Positions 44,200 to 53,388 are shown, counted from the first letter of the stretch. The stretch is DNA of 64,000 bases from Streptomyces shenzhenensis (GCF_021462265.1 NZ_JAJONF010000009.1:183026-247025), one strand, 5' to 3'. Notes: a model not told the origin generated them from the letters alone. Program-made: numbers and translations.

Positions 44200-45465
44200 T
44201 CAGGCGCCCAGGCTCTCCAACGGCACATGAGGATCCGCCAAGGCGTCGGTGTCCACCGCGGCCCGCGAAGTGATCAGCCTCTGGATCGGCTCTGTGACAT
44301 CCCACACGTTCACGTTCATCCCGGCCAGCACCCGCCCCTCCTTCACCCAGAACGCGATGAACTCCCGCTTGCCCGCGTCCCCCCGGATCACCACCTGGTC
44401 GTAGGACCCCGGCGGCGCCCACCCGCTGTACTCCATGCCCAGGTCGTACTGGTCGGTGAAGAAGTAGGGCACCCGGTCGTAGGTGACGTCCTGCCCCAGC
44501 ATCGAGCGGGCCGCCGCCGGAGCGCCGTTCAGCGCGTTGGCCCAGTGCTCCACGCGGAGCCTCGTGTCGAACAGCGCGTGCGGGAACGCGGCCACGTCGC
44601 CGGCCGCGTAGATGTCCGGGTCGGACGTCCGCAGCCGTTCGTCGACGACGATGCCCCCGCCGTGCGCCCGGTCGGCCAGCTCCAGCCCCGCCGCCTCGGC
44701 CAGCCCGACCCGCGGCGCCGCGCCGATCGCCGCGAGCACGTCGTGCGCCGGGTGCTCCTCGCCGTCGTCGGTGCGCGCGGCGAGCACCATGCCGTCCTGG
44801 CCGACGATCTCGGTGAGCCGCACCCCGAAGCGGAACCGCACCCCGTGCTCCTTGTGCAGCTGGGCGAAGACGTTGCCCAGTTCGGGCCCGAGCACGCTGT
44901 GCAGCGGGGTCGGCCCGTGCTCGATGACGGTCACCTCGGCGCCGTACGTCCGTGCCGCCGCCGCGACCTCCAGGCCGATCCAGCCGGCGCCCGCGATGAC
45001 GAGGTGCCCGTTGTCCCGGCCGAGCGCGGCGAGGACGCCCTTGAGGCGCTCGGCGTGCGCGAGGCGGCGCAGGTGGTGGACGCCGGCCAGGTCGGTGCCG
45101 GGGATGTCGAGGCGGCGGGGCTCCGCTCCGGTGGCGAGCAGCAGCTTGTCGTAGCGCACCAGCGTGCCGTCGTCACCGAACCGGACGGTCTTCGCGGCAC
45201 GGTCGATGCGGTCCACGGTCTGGCCGAGGTGGAGTTCCACGTCGTGCCGCGCGTACCAGGCGGGCTCGTGCACGAAGACGCTGTCGCGTTCCGCCTTGCC
45301 GAGCAGGTATCCCTTGGAGAGCGGCGGCCGCTCGTACGGGTGGTCGCGTTCGTCGCAGATCAGTATCACCCTGCCGCTGAAGCCCTCGGCTCGGAGCGTC
45401 TCGGCCGCCTTGGCGCCGGCGAGTCCGCCTCCGACGATGACGAATGTCTGGTCCGCGTCGACCAC
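44200..45465 (-). CDS. FAD/NAD(P)-dependent oxidoreductase (ferredoxin reductase-like)
   Basis: 421 residues from GTG at 45465 with GGAGG six bases upstream. FAD-binding VIVGGGLAGAKAAETLR is at residues ~8-24, NAD-binding VIAGAGWIGLEVAAAA at ~145-160, and the second FAD motif SDPDIYAAGDVAAFPH at ~275-290. The C-terminal Reductase_C domain follows. This matches oxygenase-type ferredoxin/rubredoxin reductases and AIFM-like proteins. The electron acceptor is unknown, and no ferredoxin or P450 gene is adjacent. Confidence 0.92.
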   Translation of the reverse strand: MVDADQTFVIVGGGLAGAKAAETLRAEGFSGRVILICDERDHPYERPPLSKGYLLGKAERDSVFVHEPAWYARHDVELHLGQTVDRIDRAAKTVRFGDDGTLVRYDKLLLATGAEPRRLDIPGTDLAGVHHLRRLAHAERLKGVLAALGRDNGHLVIAGAGWIGLEVAAAARTYGAEVTVIEHGPTPLHSVLGPELGNVFAQLHKEHGVRFRFGVRLTEIVGQDGMVLAARTDDGEEHPAHDVLAAIGAAPRVGLAEAAGLELADRAHGGGIVVDERLRTSDPDIYAAGDVAAFPHALFDTRLRVEHWANALNGAPAAARSMLGQDVTYDRVPYFFTDQYDLGMEYSGWAPPGSYDQVVIRGDAGKREFIAFWVKEGRVLAGMNVNVWDVTEPIQRLITSRAAVDTDALADPHVPLESLGA

Positions 45466-45612
45466 TTGATGCCTCCTCGTATGGTGCCGCCACATATGCC
45501 GCCCACATGCGCCGCACTGTGAGCGTCCCGCACGCGACGTGATGCGGGAAGGGGGAGTGACCCCCGCTGACTCGATCATGACCCGATCAGGCCACAGAGA
45601 GTCACAAAGTGT

Positions 45613-46896
45613 TCACATACGTCCCGTCAGCCGCGCGTGCAACGACCGCGCGGACGCGTCGGTGAGCGACGCGATCTGATCGACGATCACCCGCTTGCGG
45701 GCGTGGTCGTCACCGGCGGCCTCGAACAGCGCCCGGAACTGCGGGTCCAGTCCGTCGGGCGCGCGGGCGGTGAGCGCCGCGGCGAGTTCGGCGACGACGA
45801 CGCGCTGATCGGCCCGGAGCCGCTCCTGCTCGGCGCGCTGCATGACGTAACGGTGCGCGATCGCCTTGAGCACCGCGCACTCCATCCGGGCCTCGCGCGG
45901 TACGACCAGCTCGGCGCCGTAGCGGGTGAGCCGGCCGGTGCCGTACGCCTCCCGGGTGGCGCCCTCCGCGGCCAGGCAGAACCGGCCGATGAGCTGGCTG
46001 GTGGCGTCCTTGAGACGGGCCTGGGCGACCGCGGTGCCGTCGTAGCGGTGCGGCCACCACTCCTCGTCCTGGAGCCGGTCGAGGGCGGCGGCGAGTTCGG
46101 CGGGGTCGGTGCCGGTGGGCACGTACAGCCGGACGGCGACGGCGCAGACCTCCTGCCGTTCCGGCTCCGCGCGCAGGCAGCCGGGGTCGATGTGACCGGC
46201 GTGCAGGCCGTCCTCGACGTCGTGCACGGAGTAGGCGACGTCGTCGGACCAGTCCATGACCTGGGCCTCGAAGCAGGTGCGGGTGCCGGGGGCCTCCTTG
46301 CGGACCCAGTCGAAGACCGGCCGGTCGTCGTCGTACACACCGAACTTGGGCGAGGCCGGGTCGGTGGGATGCGCGCCGCGCGGCCACGGGTACTTGGTGG
46401 CGGCGTCGAGCGCGGCGCGGGTGAGGTTGAGGCCGACGGAGCCCTCGGGGGTGAACCGCTTGGGCTCGATGCGGGTGAGGAGCCGCAGGGACTGGGCGTT
46501 GCCCTCGAAACCGCCGCAGTCGTCCGCGAACGCGTTCAGCGCCTGTTCGCCGTTGTGGCCGAAGGGCGGGTGGCCGAGGTCGTGGGAGAGGCAGGCGGCT
46601 TCCACGAGGTCGGGGTCGCAGCCGAGGGCCGCGCCCAGCTCCCGGCCGACCTGGGCGCATTCGAGGGAGTGGGTGAGGCGGGTGCGGGGGCTGGCGTCCC
46701 ATGCCTGGGCGGAGGTGCCCGGGGCGACGACCTGGGTCTTGCCGGCGAGCCTTCGGAGGGCGGCGGAGTGCAGGATGCGCGCGCGGTCGCGCTGGAAGGC
46801 GGTGCGGCCGGGCCGTTTGTCGGGTTCGGGGGCCCAGCGGTCGGCTGACGCCGGGTCATAGGCCGAAGAGGGTGCGGCGGGTGCGGGGACTGCCAT
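45613..46896 (-). CDS. dgt: Deoxyguanosinetriphosphate triphosphohydrolase-like protein
   Basis: 427 residues. The HD-domain metal ligands appear as THSLECAQVGRELG and CLSHDLGHPPFGHNGEQAL, and the N-terminal DRARILHSAALRRLAGKTQV is the dGTPase family hallmark. Cleaves dNTPs to deoxynucleoside and triphosphate, helping set nucleotide pools. The length agrees with type 2 dGTPase-like proteins of actinobacteria. Confidence 0.95.
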   Translation of the reverse strand: MAVPAPAAPSSAYDPASADRWAPEPDKRPGRTAFQRDRARILHSAALRRLAGKTQVVAPGTSAQAWDASPRTRLTHSLECAQVGRELGAALGCDPDLVEAACLSHDLGHPPFGHNGEQALNAFADDCGGFEGNAQSLRLLTRIEPKRFTPEGSVGLNLTRAALDAATKYPWPRGAHPTDPASPKFGVYDDDRPVFDWVRKEAPGTRTCFEAQVMDWSDDVAYSVHDVEDGLHAGHIDPGCLRAEPERQEVCAVAVRLYVPTGTDPAELAAALDRLQDEEWWPHRYDGTAVAQARLKDATSQLIGRFCLAAEGATREAYGTGRLTRYGAELVVPREARMECAVLKAIAHRYVMQRAEQERLRADQRVVVAELAAALTARAPDGLDPQFRALFEAAGDDHARKRVIVDQIASLTDASARSLHARLTGRM

Positions 46897-47022
46897 GGTT
46901 CGACAGTACGGGGCGGTAGTGACAAATGGGTGTTTGGTGCGCCTGCTGATCCGCCGGGTCGGGCTGCGTTCGCGGGTGCGGGTGCTCTGTTGTTGATCGC
47001 GCCCGCGCGGCGTCAGCCGCGA

Positions 47023-47056
47023 GAGGGGCGCGGGGAACTGGGCGACAAGCCCCCGC
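47023..47056. repeat. Dispersed GC-rich intergenic repeat, copy 4
   Basis: GAGGGGCGCGGGGAACTG followed by GGCGACAAGCCCCCG differs by a few bases from 40720-40753. Located between dgt and the chelatase-like gene. Confidence 0.7.
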
Positions 47057-47080
47057 GCACCCGCGGCGAACCACGGACCC

Positions 47081-47815
47081 CTAGGCGGCCGCGGTCACCG
47101 GCGTTCCCAGTGCCCGCTCGTACCGGTGGAGGACCAGGTCGGCCATGGCGTCGTGGGCTCCGAGCGGGGCCGACGATATCCACGGGGCGTTCGCCGCGCA
47201 CTCGGTGGCGAAGCGGCCGGGGGCCGTGAAGTAGGAGGCGACGGCGATGTGGCGGCGGCCCCTCGCGCGCAGCGCGGTGATCGCCTCCTGGACCGTCGGC
47301 GCCGCCGCGGACGCGTACGCCGGGAGCACCGGGACACCCAGGCGGCCGGCCAGGAGCCGGGCCATGTGGCTGGTGTCGGCCGCGGCATCGGGGTCGCGGG
47401 AGCCGGCCGCCGCCAGGACCACGGCGCTCGCGGGCCTCGGGCGCCAGCCCGCCTCCAGCAGCCGGTCGTGCAGGGTGCCGGCCAGGAGGGGGTGCGGGCC
47501 CAGCGGGGCGGCGACGCGGGTGCGGGCGGTGGCGGCGGCCGCCGCCGCCGGGATGTCCTGCTTGACGTGGTAGCCGCGGCTGAGGAGGAGCGGGACGAGG
47601 ACGGCCTCGGCGTCCCCGAGGGCGGCGAGGGTGTCCGGGAGCAGCGGCTCGTTCAGCTCGATGTGACCGAGGCGCACGGGCAGGCCGGGGCGCAGTGCGC
47701 GCACCCGGTCCATGAGCGCCCGCACGGTGCGGAGCGCGCGCGGGTCGCGGCTGCCGTGGGCCACCAGGACCAGGGCGGGCGGGCCGGGGCGCTGGGAGAA
47801 GTCGGTCACCGTCAT
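47081..47815 (-). CDS. Sirohydrochlorin chelatase-like protein (CbiX/SirB family)
   Basis: 244 residues with two CbiX repeats: VLVAHGSRDPRALRTVRALM at ~16-35 and VVLAAAGSRDPDAAADTSHM at ~130-149, each carrying the family's G-S-R-D-P text. The first has the metal-binding His in VAHGS; the second has Ala in its place. LSRGYHVKQDIP and SYFTAPGRFATEC complete the fold. It would insert iron into sirohydrochlorin to make siroheme, the cofactor of the NirB nitrite reductase encoded 13 kb away. Confidence 0.9.
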   Translation of the reverse strand: MTVTDFSQRPGPPALVLVAHGSRDPRALRTVRALMDRVRALRPGLPVRLGHIELNEPLLPDTLAALGDAEAVLVPLLLSRGYHVKQDIPAAAAAATARTRVAAPLGPHPLLAGTLHDRLLEAGWRPRPASAVVLAAAGSRDPDAAADTSHMARLLAGRLGVPVLPAYASAAAPTVQEAITALRARGRRHIAVASYFTAPGRFATECAANAPWISSAPLGAHDAMADLVLHRYERALGTPVTAAA

Positions 47816-47978
47816 GCGAAGATCCTCGCCGGGCGAGATTGCGCACCCGTTGCCTGACCGTCACGAGTGTTTTCCGGCGCTTCACGGTACGCGCCCGCGC
47901 GCTGTGAGCGAACCGGACCGGCCCGCGCCGCGTCCTCCATGGTCGAAGCCCACAGGAAGAACGAGGGGGAAGAAGCGT

Positions 47979-48659
47979 ATGCGGATCCGCCGACCGCGAC
48001 TGCCGCGGACCCGCGCCGGCCGGCGGCGCCTGGTGCAGGTCGTGATGGCCGGATGCGTGCTGGCGCTGCTGCCGGCCACCTGGCTGTACATCTCGACGGC
48101 CGGCCGGCTGCGCACCCTGGCGGACGTGCCGCGCACCGACGTCGCGGTCGTCTTCGGCGCGGGCCTGTGGGACGGCGAGCCGTCGCCGTACCTCGCGAAC
48201 CGCCTGAACGCGGCGGCGACGCTGTACAAGGAGGGCCGGGTCAGGGTGGTTCTCGTCACCGGCGACAACAGCCGCGAGGACTACGACGAGCCGGACGCCA
48301 TGCGCACCTACCTGACCGAGCACGGCGTCCCCGCCCGGCGCGTCGTCAGCGACTACGCCGGCTTCGACACCTGGGACTCCTGCGTCCGCGCGAAGAAGAT
48401 CTTCGGCGTGCACCGGGCCGTGCTGATCAGCCAGGAGTTCCACATCCGGCGGGCGGTGGCGCTGTGCGAGGCGGCGGGCGTGGCGTCCTACGGGGTCGGG
48501 GTCGACGCCAAGCACGATGTGACCTGGTACTACGGGGGCACGCGGGAGGTCTTCGCGGCGGGCAAGGCGGCCCTCGACGTGGTCTTCGAGCCGGACCCCC
48601 GCTTCCTGGGCAGGAAGGAACCGGGGGTGGCCAGGGCCCTGGCCGCGGCGCCGCGTTAG
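47979..48659 (+). CDS. SanA/YdcF-like DUF218 membrane protein
   Basis: 226 residues. After an Arg-rich cytoplasmic start, one transmembrane helix (VVMAGCVLALLPATWLYI, ~20-38) precedes a DUF218 domain: AVVFGAGLWDGEPSPYLANR, VLVTGDNSREDYDEPDAM and DTWDSCVRAKKIFGVHRAVL. SanA-type proteins influence envelope permeability and vancomycin tolerance in enterobacteria; the role here is unproven. ATG 47979 was chosen for AGGGGGAAG upstream; the longer upstream frame is antisense to the chelatase gene's 5' region. Confidence 0.88.
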   Translation: MRIRRPRLPRTRAGRRRLVQVVMAGCVLALLPATWLYISTAGRLRTLADVPRTDVAVVFGAGLWDGEPSPYLANRLNAAATLYKEGRVRVVLVTGDNSREDYDEPDAMRTYLTEHGVPARRVVSDYAGFDTWDSCVRAKKIFGVHRAVLISQEFHIRRAVALCEAAGVASYGVGVDAKHDVTWYYGGTREVFAAGKAALDVVFEPDPRFLGRKEPGVARALAAAPR

Positions 48660-49013
48660 GGGCTGTCCGGCGGATCAAGTCGCAGGAGAGCAGCGGTGGC
48701 TGCCGCCCGAGGTGAGCGGGGCATGGGGTTTCTCCCGCGCGAGTCCGTTCGAGCGTGGGGGAGCGTCCGGCTGCAAGGCGGAGGAGACGTAGCCGATCAG
48801 CCTCCCCCACGCTCGAACACGCTCGCGCGGGGGCGCCCCCCTCGCGGCGGGCGACACGGGTCCCGCAGGGGACGTGACGCGGCGGAAGGACGCCGGGTGC
48901 CGTGGAGATCGCCTCGGCGCCCACCCGCCCCCGTGCGGCACCCCGCGGTACGGGACGGCTCCGTCCGCCCCGGCCCGCCGGGGGCGTCGAGGTCTCCGGC
49001 CCCTCCCCCTCGG
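48660..49013. repeat. Intergenic region with long inverted repeat
   Basis: TTCGAGCGTGGGGGAG (48748-48763) pairs perfectly with 48802-48817 across a 38-base loop. The CTCCCCCACGCTCG module is shared with copy 2 at ~40610. No gene recognised. It may terminate transcription between the two converging genes. Confidence 0.65.
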
Positions 49014-49445
49014 TCAGCGGTGGGCCGGCCAGTCGCCGCCGGCGACGCGCCGCCCGTCGGCGCGCAGCTTCTCGGCCACGGCGGGCCCGGCGACGTACAC
49101 CCAGGCCCGGACGGCCACCCCGTCCCGCAGCCGTACGACGTCTCGCGCGACGCGTACGTACAGGCTCGCCGGGTCCTCGGGCACGCACTCCTCCAGCTCG
49201 TCGAGTTCCAGGAGAAGCCGGTCGTACGACTCGGGACGCACGGTGACGAGTTCACCGCGGACCGCCCCCGCCCCGGGCTCCTCGACGGCGTAGGGATAGC
49301 CGGGCCCGTCGTAGAGCACCGCCCCGTCGAGGCGGCCGGGTTCCTCCGATTCCGTCCGCCCCCGCAGGCAGTCGTGGTTGGCCTCGCCGGAGCGGAGCGT
49401 GCCGTAGACGAAGAACGGGAGGTGGTGGGGGTTCCGGGTGATCAC
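49014..49445 (-). CDS. Gamma-glutamylcyclotransferase-fold (GGCT/AIG2-like) protein
   Basis: 143 residues from GTG at 49445. The N-terminal FVYGTLRSGEANHDCL is the YGTLR signature of the fold. The central GRLDGAVLYDGPGYPYAVEE, the catalytic-type Glu in LDELEECVPEDP, and AWVYVAGP complete it. Small GGCT-like proteins act on gamma-glutamyl amines or remain uncharacterised. An in-frame start 20 codons upstream would overlap the putative operator of the protease gene. Confidence 0.85.
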   Translation of the reverse strand: MITRNPHHLPFFVYGTLRSGEANHDCLRGRTESEEPGRLDGAVLYDGPGYPYAVEEPGAGAVRGELVTVRPESYDRLLLELDELEECVPEDPASLYVRVARDVVRLRDGVAVRAWVYVAGPAVAEKLRADGRRVAGGDWPAHR

Positions 49446-49502
49446 AGGAAGGATTCTGTACCCCCACCGCCTCCACCCACATCTCCATGGAGGCGCTATG
49501 GA

Positions 49503-49516
49503 CATGACATGTCATG
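49503..49516 (+). promoter_or_regulatory. Palindrome upstream of the protease gene
   Basis: CATGACATGTCATG is a perfect 14-bp palindrome, 67 bases before the protease ATG, within a locally AT-richer stretch (CTTAAATCT follows). Candidate operator for a protease regulator. Confidence 0.5.
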
Positions 49517-49583
49517 GCCTCTTAAATCTCTGTCGTCATCAGCGCCACCCCCACGCCTTCGAGGCGCACCTCCAAGGAGACCG

Positions 49584-51227
49584 ATGAACCGGACACGGAA
49601 CACCCGAGCCTCCCGTCTCGCCACGGCCGGCGTCGCCGTCACCACCGCGACCCTGCTGGCCGCCGCCCTCTCCCCCGCCGCCCACGCCGACACGAGACCG
49701 ACCCGGGCCGCCGCGATCGAGAACGCGGCGCAGGCACTCCTCCAGCACGCCACCGCCCTGGGCCTCACGTCCGCCGAGGGCACCTCGGTCCGCGACGTGA
49801 TCGTGGACAAGAACGGCACCCAGCACGTCCGTTACGACCGCACCTACCGCCGGCTCCCGGTCCTGGGCGGCGACTTCGTCGTCCATCTCAAGGCGGACGG
49901 CGCGTACCGCGGCGCCGACCGGGCGACCCGGAGCAAGATATCCCTCGCCTCGACCGTCCCGAACGTCTCCGCCCCGAAGGCCGCCGACCTCGCGGTGAAC
50001 GCGCTGCGGGCGGCGAACCTCGGCGACGCGCTGAAGCAGGTGCGGGCCAAGCCGGAGCTGGTCGTCGACGCCCTGCACGGCACCCCGAGGCTGGCCTGGC
50101 GCACCAACGCCGTCGGCAAGGACTCGCTCGGCAACCCGGTCGCCCGCACGGTGCTGACGGACGCCCGCAGCGGCGCCCAGATCGACGCCTGGGACAGCAT
50201 CGAGACGGCGACCGGCGACGGCAAGTCGCTGTACAGCGGCACGGTCCCGCTGGAGACGACCCTCTCCGGTTCGACGTACAACCTCACGGACCCGACGCGC
50301 GGCAACACGTTCACCGGGGACGCGGCCAACAAGACCGACCTGTGCATCTTCGGCATCTGCATCAGCCGGGCGCCGAACACGGTCTTCACGGACGCCGACA
50401 ACCACTGGGGCACCGGCGCCACTTCGGACCGCTCCTCGGCGGCCGTCGACGCCCAGTACGGCACCAACGAGACCTGGGACTACTACAAGAACGTCCACGG
50501 CCGCAACGGCATCGCCGGCGACGGCAAGGGCTCGTACAACCGCGTCCACTACGGCAACAACTACAACAACGCCTTCTGGGACGACAGCTGCTTCTGCATG
50601 ACCTACGGCGACGGGGACGGGACGACCTTCGGCCCGCTGGTGGCGCTGGACGTGGCGGGCCACGAGATGACGCACGGGGTCACCTCCAAGACGGCGGCGC
50701 TGACCTACTCGGGTGAGTCCGGCGGCCTGAACGAGGCGACCTCCGACATCCTCGGCACGCTGGTGGAGTGGTACGCGAACAACTCCTCCGACCCGGGTGA
50801 CTACCTGATCGGCGAGGAGATCGTCCGCTCCGGCTTCGGCAAGACGGCACTGCGGTACATGGACCAGCCGTCGAAGGACGGGAGTTCGGCGGACTACTGG
50901 AGTTCGTCGGTGGGCAATCTGGACGTCCACTACTCGTCCGGCGTCGCGAACCACTTCGCGTACCTCCTCGCCGAGGGCAGCGGCGCCAAGACCATCAACG
51001 GCGTGAGCTACAACTCCCCGACGTACAACGGCTCGACGGTCACCGGCATCGGCCGCGACAAGCTGGGCGCGATCTGGTACCGCGCGCTGACCGTCTACAT
51101 GACGTCCTCGACGAACTACGCGGGCGCCCGCACGGCGACCCTCAACGCCGCGAAGGACCTGTACGGCGCCGGCAGCACCGAGTACAACGCGGTGGCGGCG
51201 GCGTGGAGCGCGGTGAACGTGAACTGA
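49584..51227 (+). CDS. Secreted M4-family (thermolysin-like) metalloprotease
   Basis: 547 residues. Signal peptide ~1-36 ending AHADT, then a propeptide of about 170 residues (FTP and PepSY-like text), then the mature zinc protease. Zinc ligands are H360 and H364 in GHEMTHGV with catalytic E361, and E384 in GGLNEATSD. The C-terminal M4 domain holds the catalytic-His region VHYSSGVANHFAYLLAEG. The Cys pair CIFGIC and CFC near the start of the mature part may form disulphides. AAGGAGA lies just before the ATG. A strong terminator follows. Confidence 0.95.
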   Translation: MNRTRNTRASRLATAGVAVTTATLLAAALSPAAHADTRPTRAAAIENAAQALLQHATALGLTSAEGTSVRDVIVDKNGTQHVRYDRTYRRLPVLGGDFVVHLKADGAYRGADRATRSKISLASTVPNVSAPKAADLAVNALRAANLGDALKQVRAKPELVVDALHGTPRLAWRTNAVGKDSLGNPVARTVLTDARSGAQIDAWDSIETATGDGKSLYSGTVPLETTLSGSTYNLTDPTRGNTFTGDAANKTDLCIFGICISRAPNTVFTDADNHWGTGATSDRSSAAVDAQYGTNETWDYYKNVHGRNGIAGDGKGSYNRVHYGNNYNNAFWDDSCFCMTYGDGDGTTFGPLVALDVAGHEMTHGVTSKTAALTYSGESGGLNEATSDILGTLVEWYANNSSDPGDYLIGEEIVRSGFGKTALRYMDQPSKDGSSADYWSSSVGNLDVHYSSGVANHFAYLLAEGSGAKTINGVSYNSPTYNGSTVTGIGRDKLGAIWYRALTVYMTSSTNYAGARTATLNAAKDLYGAGSTEYNAVAAAWSAVNVN

Positions 51228-51249
51228 GCGACGGCTCGGACACATGAGG

Positions 51250-51291
51250 GCGGCCGCCCCGGTTTCCCGGCGAACGAACCGGGGCGGCCGC
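51250..51291 (+). terminator. Terminator after the M4 protease
   Basis: A perfect 15-bp stem GCGGCCGCCCCGGTT with its complement and a 12-base loop, 23 bases after the stop. Confidence 0.85.
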
Positions 51292-51305
51292 ACCCCGTCC
51301 CGGAC

Positions 51306-51390
51306 AATGGTGAACACGGTGAACACCGCGTATTCGATGAATACGGCCGATATGGCGAATGCGGCCAATACGGCGAATACGCGGAATTCA
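51306..51390. repeat. Degenerate short tandem repeats, AT-richer than surroundings
   Basis: About nine degenerate copies of a 6- to 9-base unit of the type GAATACGGC (also GAACACGGT, GAATGCGGC). On the plus strand they read as a run of Asn-Thr/Ala-Asn; on the minus strand as hydrophobic text (VFAVLAAFAI). No start site with Shine-Dalgarno supports translation. Lies between a terminator and the YceI promoter. Confidence 0.65.
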
Positions 51391-51538
51391 AGGAGCAGCC
51401 GGGGACAGCCGAGGACACCGGGGGCAGCCAAGGACAGCCGGGGCATTCATCCGGCGCCGTGAGCAGATTTCATGACGGAGATGTGCGATTTCCGTGACGG
51501 TCCGCCGAATTCCGCAACCAGGTTGTCCTGACATGCCC

Positions 51539-51575
51539 TTGCGGCATTTTCCCGCGTGCACTAACTAGATAAAGC
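51539..51575 (+). promoter_or_regulatory. Promoter of the YceI gene, probably leaderless
   Basis: TTGCGG (51539-51544) and TAACTA (51562-51567) are separated by 17 bases, and the ATG at 51576 is nine bases after the -10. No Shine-Dalgarno is present. Confidence 0.5.
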
Positions 51576-52238
51576 ATGAACTTGTTCAGCCGCCCCCACA
51601 CCTCCCGGCGCACCCCCACGGCCCCGTCCCGCCCCTCGCCGGCACCCTCCTCCCCCACCTCCGCGCCCCTCCTCCTCGACCCGGCACTCGCCGCCCTCAC
51701 CGGCGAATGGATCATCGACCCGGCGCACAGCAGAATCGGCTTCTCGGTCCGGCACGCGATGGTGACGACGGTCCGCGGGGCCTTCACCGAGTACAAGAGC
51801 CGCCTCTACTTCGACGGCCGCGACCCGTCCCGCTCGCAGGCGGAGATCGTGCTGTCCACGGGCAGCGTCGACACGGGCGTGGAACAGCGGGACGCCCACC
51901 TGGTCGGCCGCGACTTCCTGGACGCCGCGACCCACCCGCGCATGCGCTTCCGGAGCACGGCGGTGCGCCTGAAAGCGCCGGACGTCTACGTCATGACCGG
52001 CGACCTGACCATCAAGAGCACGACACGCCCGGTGGACCTGGAACTCACCTACATAGGCAACGTCACCGACCCCTTCGGCTACCAGCGCGCCGGCTTCGAC
52101 GGCACCACCACCATCAACCGCATGGACTGGGGTCTGTCCTACAACTCCCGCCTGGCGGAGGGCGGCGCGATGGTGAGCGAGACGGTGCGGCTGCAGTTCG
52201 ACATCGCGGCGATCCGGACGGCGCCGGAGAGAGGCTGA
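51576..52238 (+). CDS. YceI family protein
   Basis: 220 residues. A Pro/Ser/Thr-rich N-terminal ~40 residues precedes the YceI lipocalin-like barrel: GEWIIDPAHSRIGFSVRHAM, EIVLSTGSVDTGVEQRDAHL, FLDAATHPRMRFRSTAV and MTGDLTIKSTTRPVDLEL. YceI proteins bind polyisoprenoid or other amphiphilic ligands. No classical signal peptide is visible, so it may be cytoplasmic here. Probably translated from a leaderless mRNA. Confidence 0.93.
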   Translation: MNLFSRPHTSRRTPTAPSRPSPAPSSPTSAPLLLDPALAALTGEWIIDPAHSRIGFSVRHAMVTTVRGAFTEYKSRLYFDGRDPSRSQAEIVLSTGSVDTGVEQRDAHLVGRDFLDAATHPRMRFRSTAVRLKAPDVYVMTGDLTIKSTTRPVDLELTYIGNVTDPFGYQRAGFDGTTTINRMDWGLSYNSRLAEGGAMVSETVRLQFDIAAIRTAPERG

Positions 52239-52434
52239 GGTGACCCGCGCTTCTCGGCAGTGCGGCTCGGTCACGGCGTATGCGCGCAGCCGACGCCGAC
52301 GCCGACGCCGAACTCCGGTCGCTCTCCGCGGAGACACCTTCTGAACATCGCCGCAGAACGGAGTTCGCCGTGTCGCGGAACACCGAGAAGCGCGCTGACG
52401 CCAGGGCCGACGGAGCAGCCGCGGTGGGCGGAGG

Positions 52435-53346
52435 TCAGGACAGCTGCTTGAGCAGGGCGCGGGTCTCGGCGACGACGCGGTCCTGGAAGGCACTGTCGCG
52501 CACCTGGGCGGAGCCGAGCATGGGGTTGCCTTTCTCGTCGTGGTAAACGCCGGTGCGGTTCGAGGTGTCGGTGAGCACGCCGGTGATCATGCGGGCGGCG
52601 CGCTTGGGTGTGCTGCCGCCCGGCATGAGCGGCGCCAGTGGACCGAAGACGTAGGTCGCGAGCAGCCTCAGGACCGGGTTGGCGTCGCGGCCGAGGCCGG
52701 TGCCGGGGTTGAAGCCGGGTTCGACGGCGTTGAACCGCAGACGGGGGGTCTCGCGGGCGAGAGCGAGGACGGTGGCGAGGTTGGCCTGCTTGGAGGTGGC
52801 GTACGCGTCGTAACCGGGCTTGGCCGAGCCGCCGGGCTTCCAGCGGCCGTGCAGGCTGTCTTCGGCGGACAGATAGCGGGCACCGCGGAATCCGGCGGCG
52901 ACGGCAGGCCCCCGTTCGGGGTCTTCGACGGCCGAGCAGGTGAAGACGACGTTCGCGCCGTCGGGCAGGTGCGGGATCAGGGCCTGGGTGAAGGCGAACG
53001 GGCCGAGATGGTTGGTCGTGAACGCCAGATCCCACCCCTGGGCGGTGGTGCTCGTCGCGGTGGACATGATGCCTGCGTTGTTGAGCAGCCCGGCGACGGG
53101 CAGGCCGAGGGCAGCGATCTCCTCGGCGGCACGCTGCGCCCCGGCCAGGTCCGAGAAGTCGCAGACGACGGAGAGTGCGTGCCCTGCGGGCAGGGCGTTG
53201 ATCTCCTTCTCGACGTCCTTGAGCCTGGCCGGGCTGCGGCCGACCAGGACGAGGGTGCCGTACGGGGCCATTTCCAGGGCGGTGCGGTGGCCGATGCCGG
53301 AGGTGGGGCCGGTGATGATCCATGCCTTGCGAGGCCGGGTGGTCAT
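52435..53346 (-). CDS. Short-chain dehydrogenase/reductase, extended-length
   Basis: 303 residues. TGPTSGIG (residues ~13-20) binds the cofactor, LLNNAGIMST is the structural motif, and Y-x3-K is in YDAYATSKQAN. Resembles protochlorophyllide-reductase/retinol-dehydrogenase-like SDRs. Second gene of an operon: it starts 42 bases after the TetR stop, same strand. Substrate unknown; likely induced by the compound that releases that TetR. Confidence 0.9.
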   Translation of the reverse strand: MTTRPRKAWIITGPTSGIGHRTALEMAPYGTLVLVGRSPARLKDVEKEINALPAGHALSVVCDFSDLAGAQRAAEEIAALGLPVAGLLNNAGIMSTATSTTAQGWDLAFTTNHLGPFAFTQALIPHLPDGANVVFTCSAVEDPERGPAVAAGFRGARYLSAEDSLHGRWKPGGSAKPGYDAYATSKQANLATVLALARETPRLRFNAVEPGFNPGTGLGRDANPVLRLLATYVFGPLAPLMPGGSTPKRAARMITGVLTDTSNRTGVYHDEKGNPMLGSAQVRDSAFQDRVVAETRALLKQLS

Positions 53347-53388
53347 GGTGACGAGCCCTTCTGGTGCGGTGGGAGTGGAGGTCGCGGG

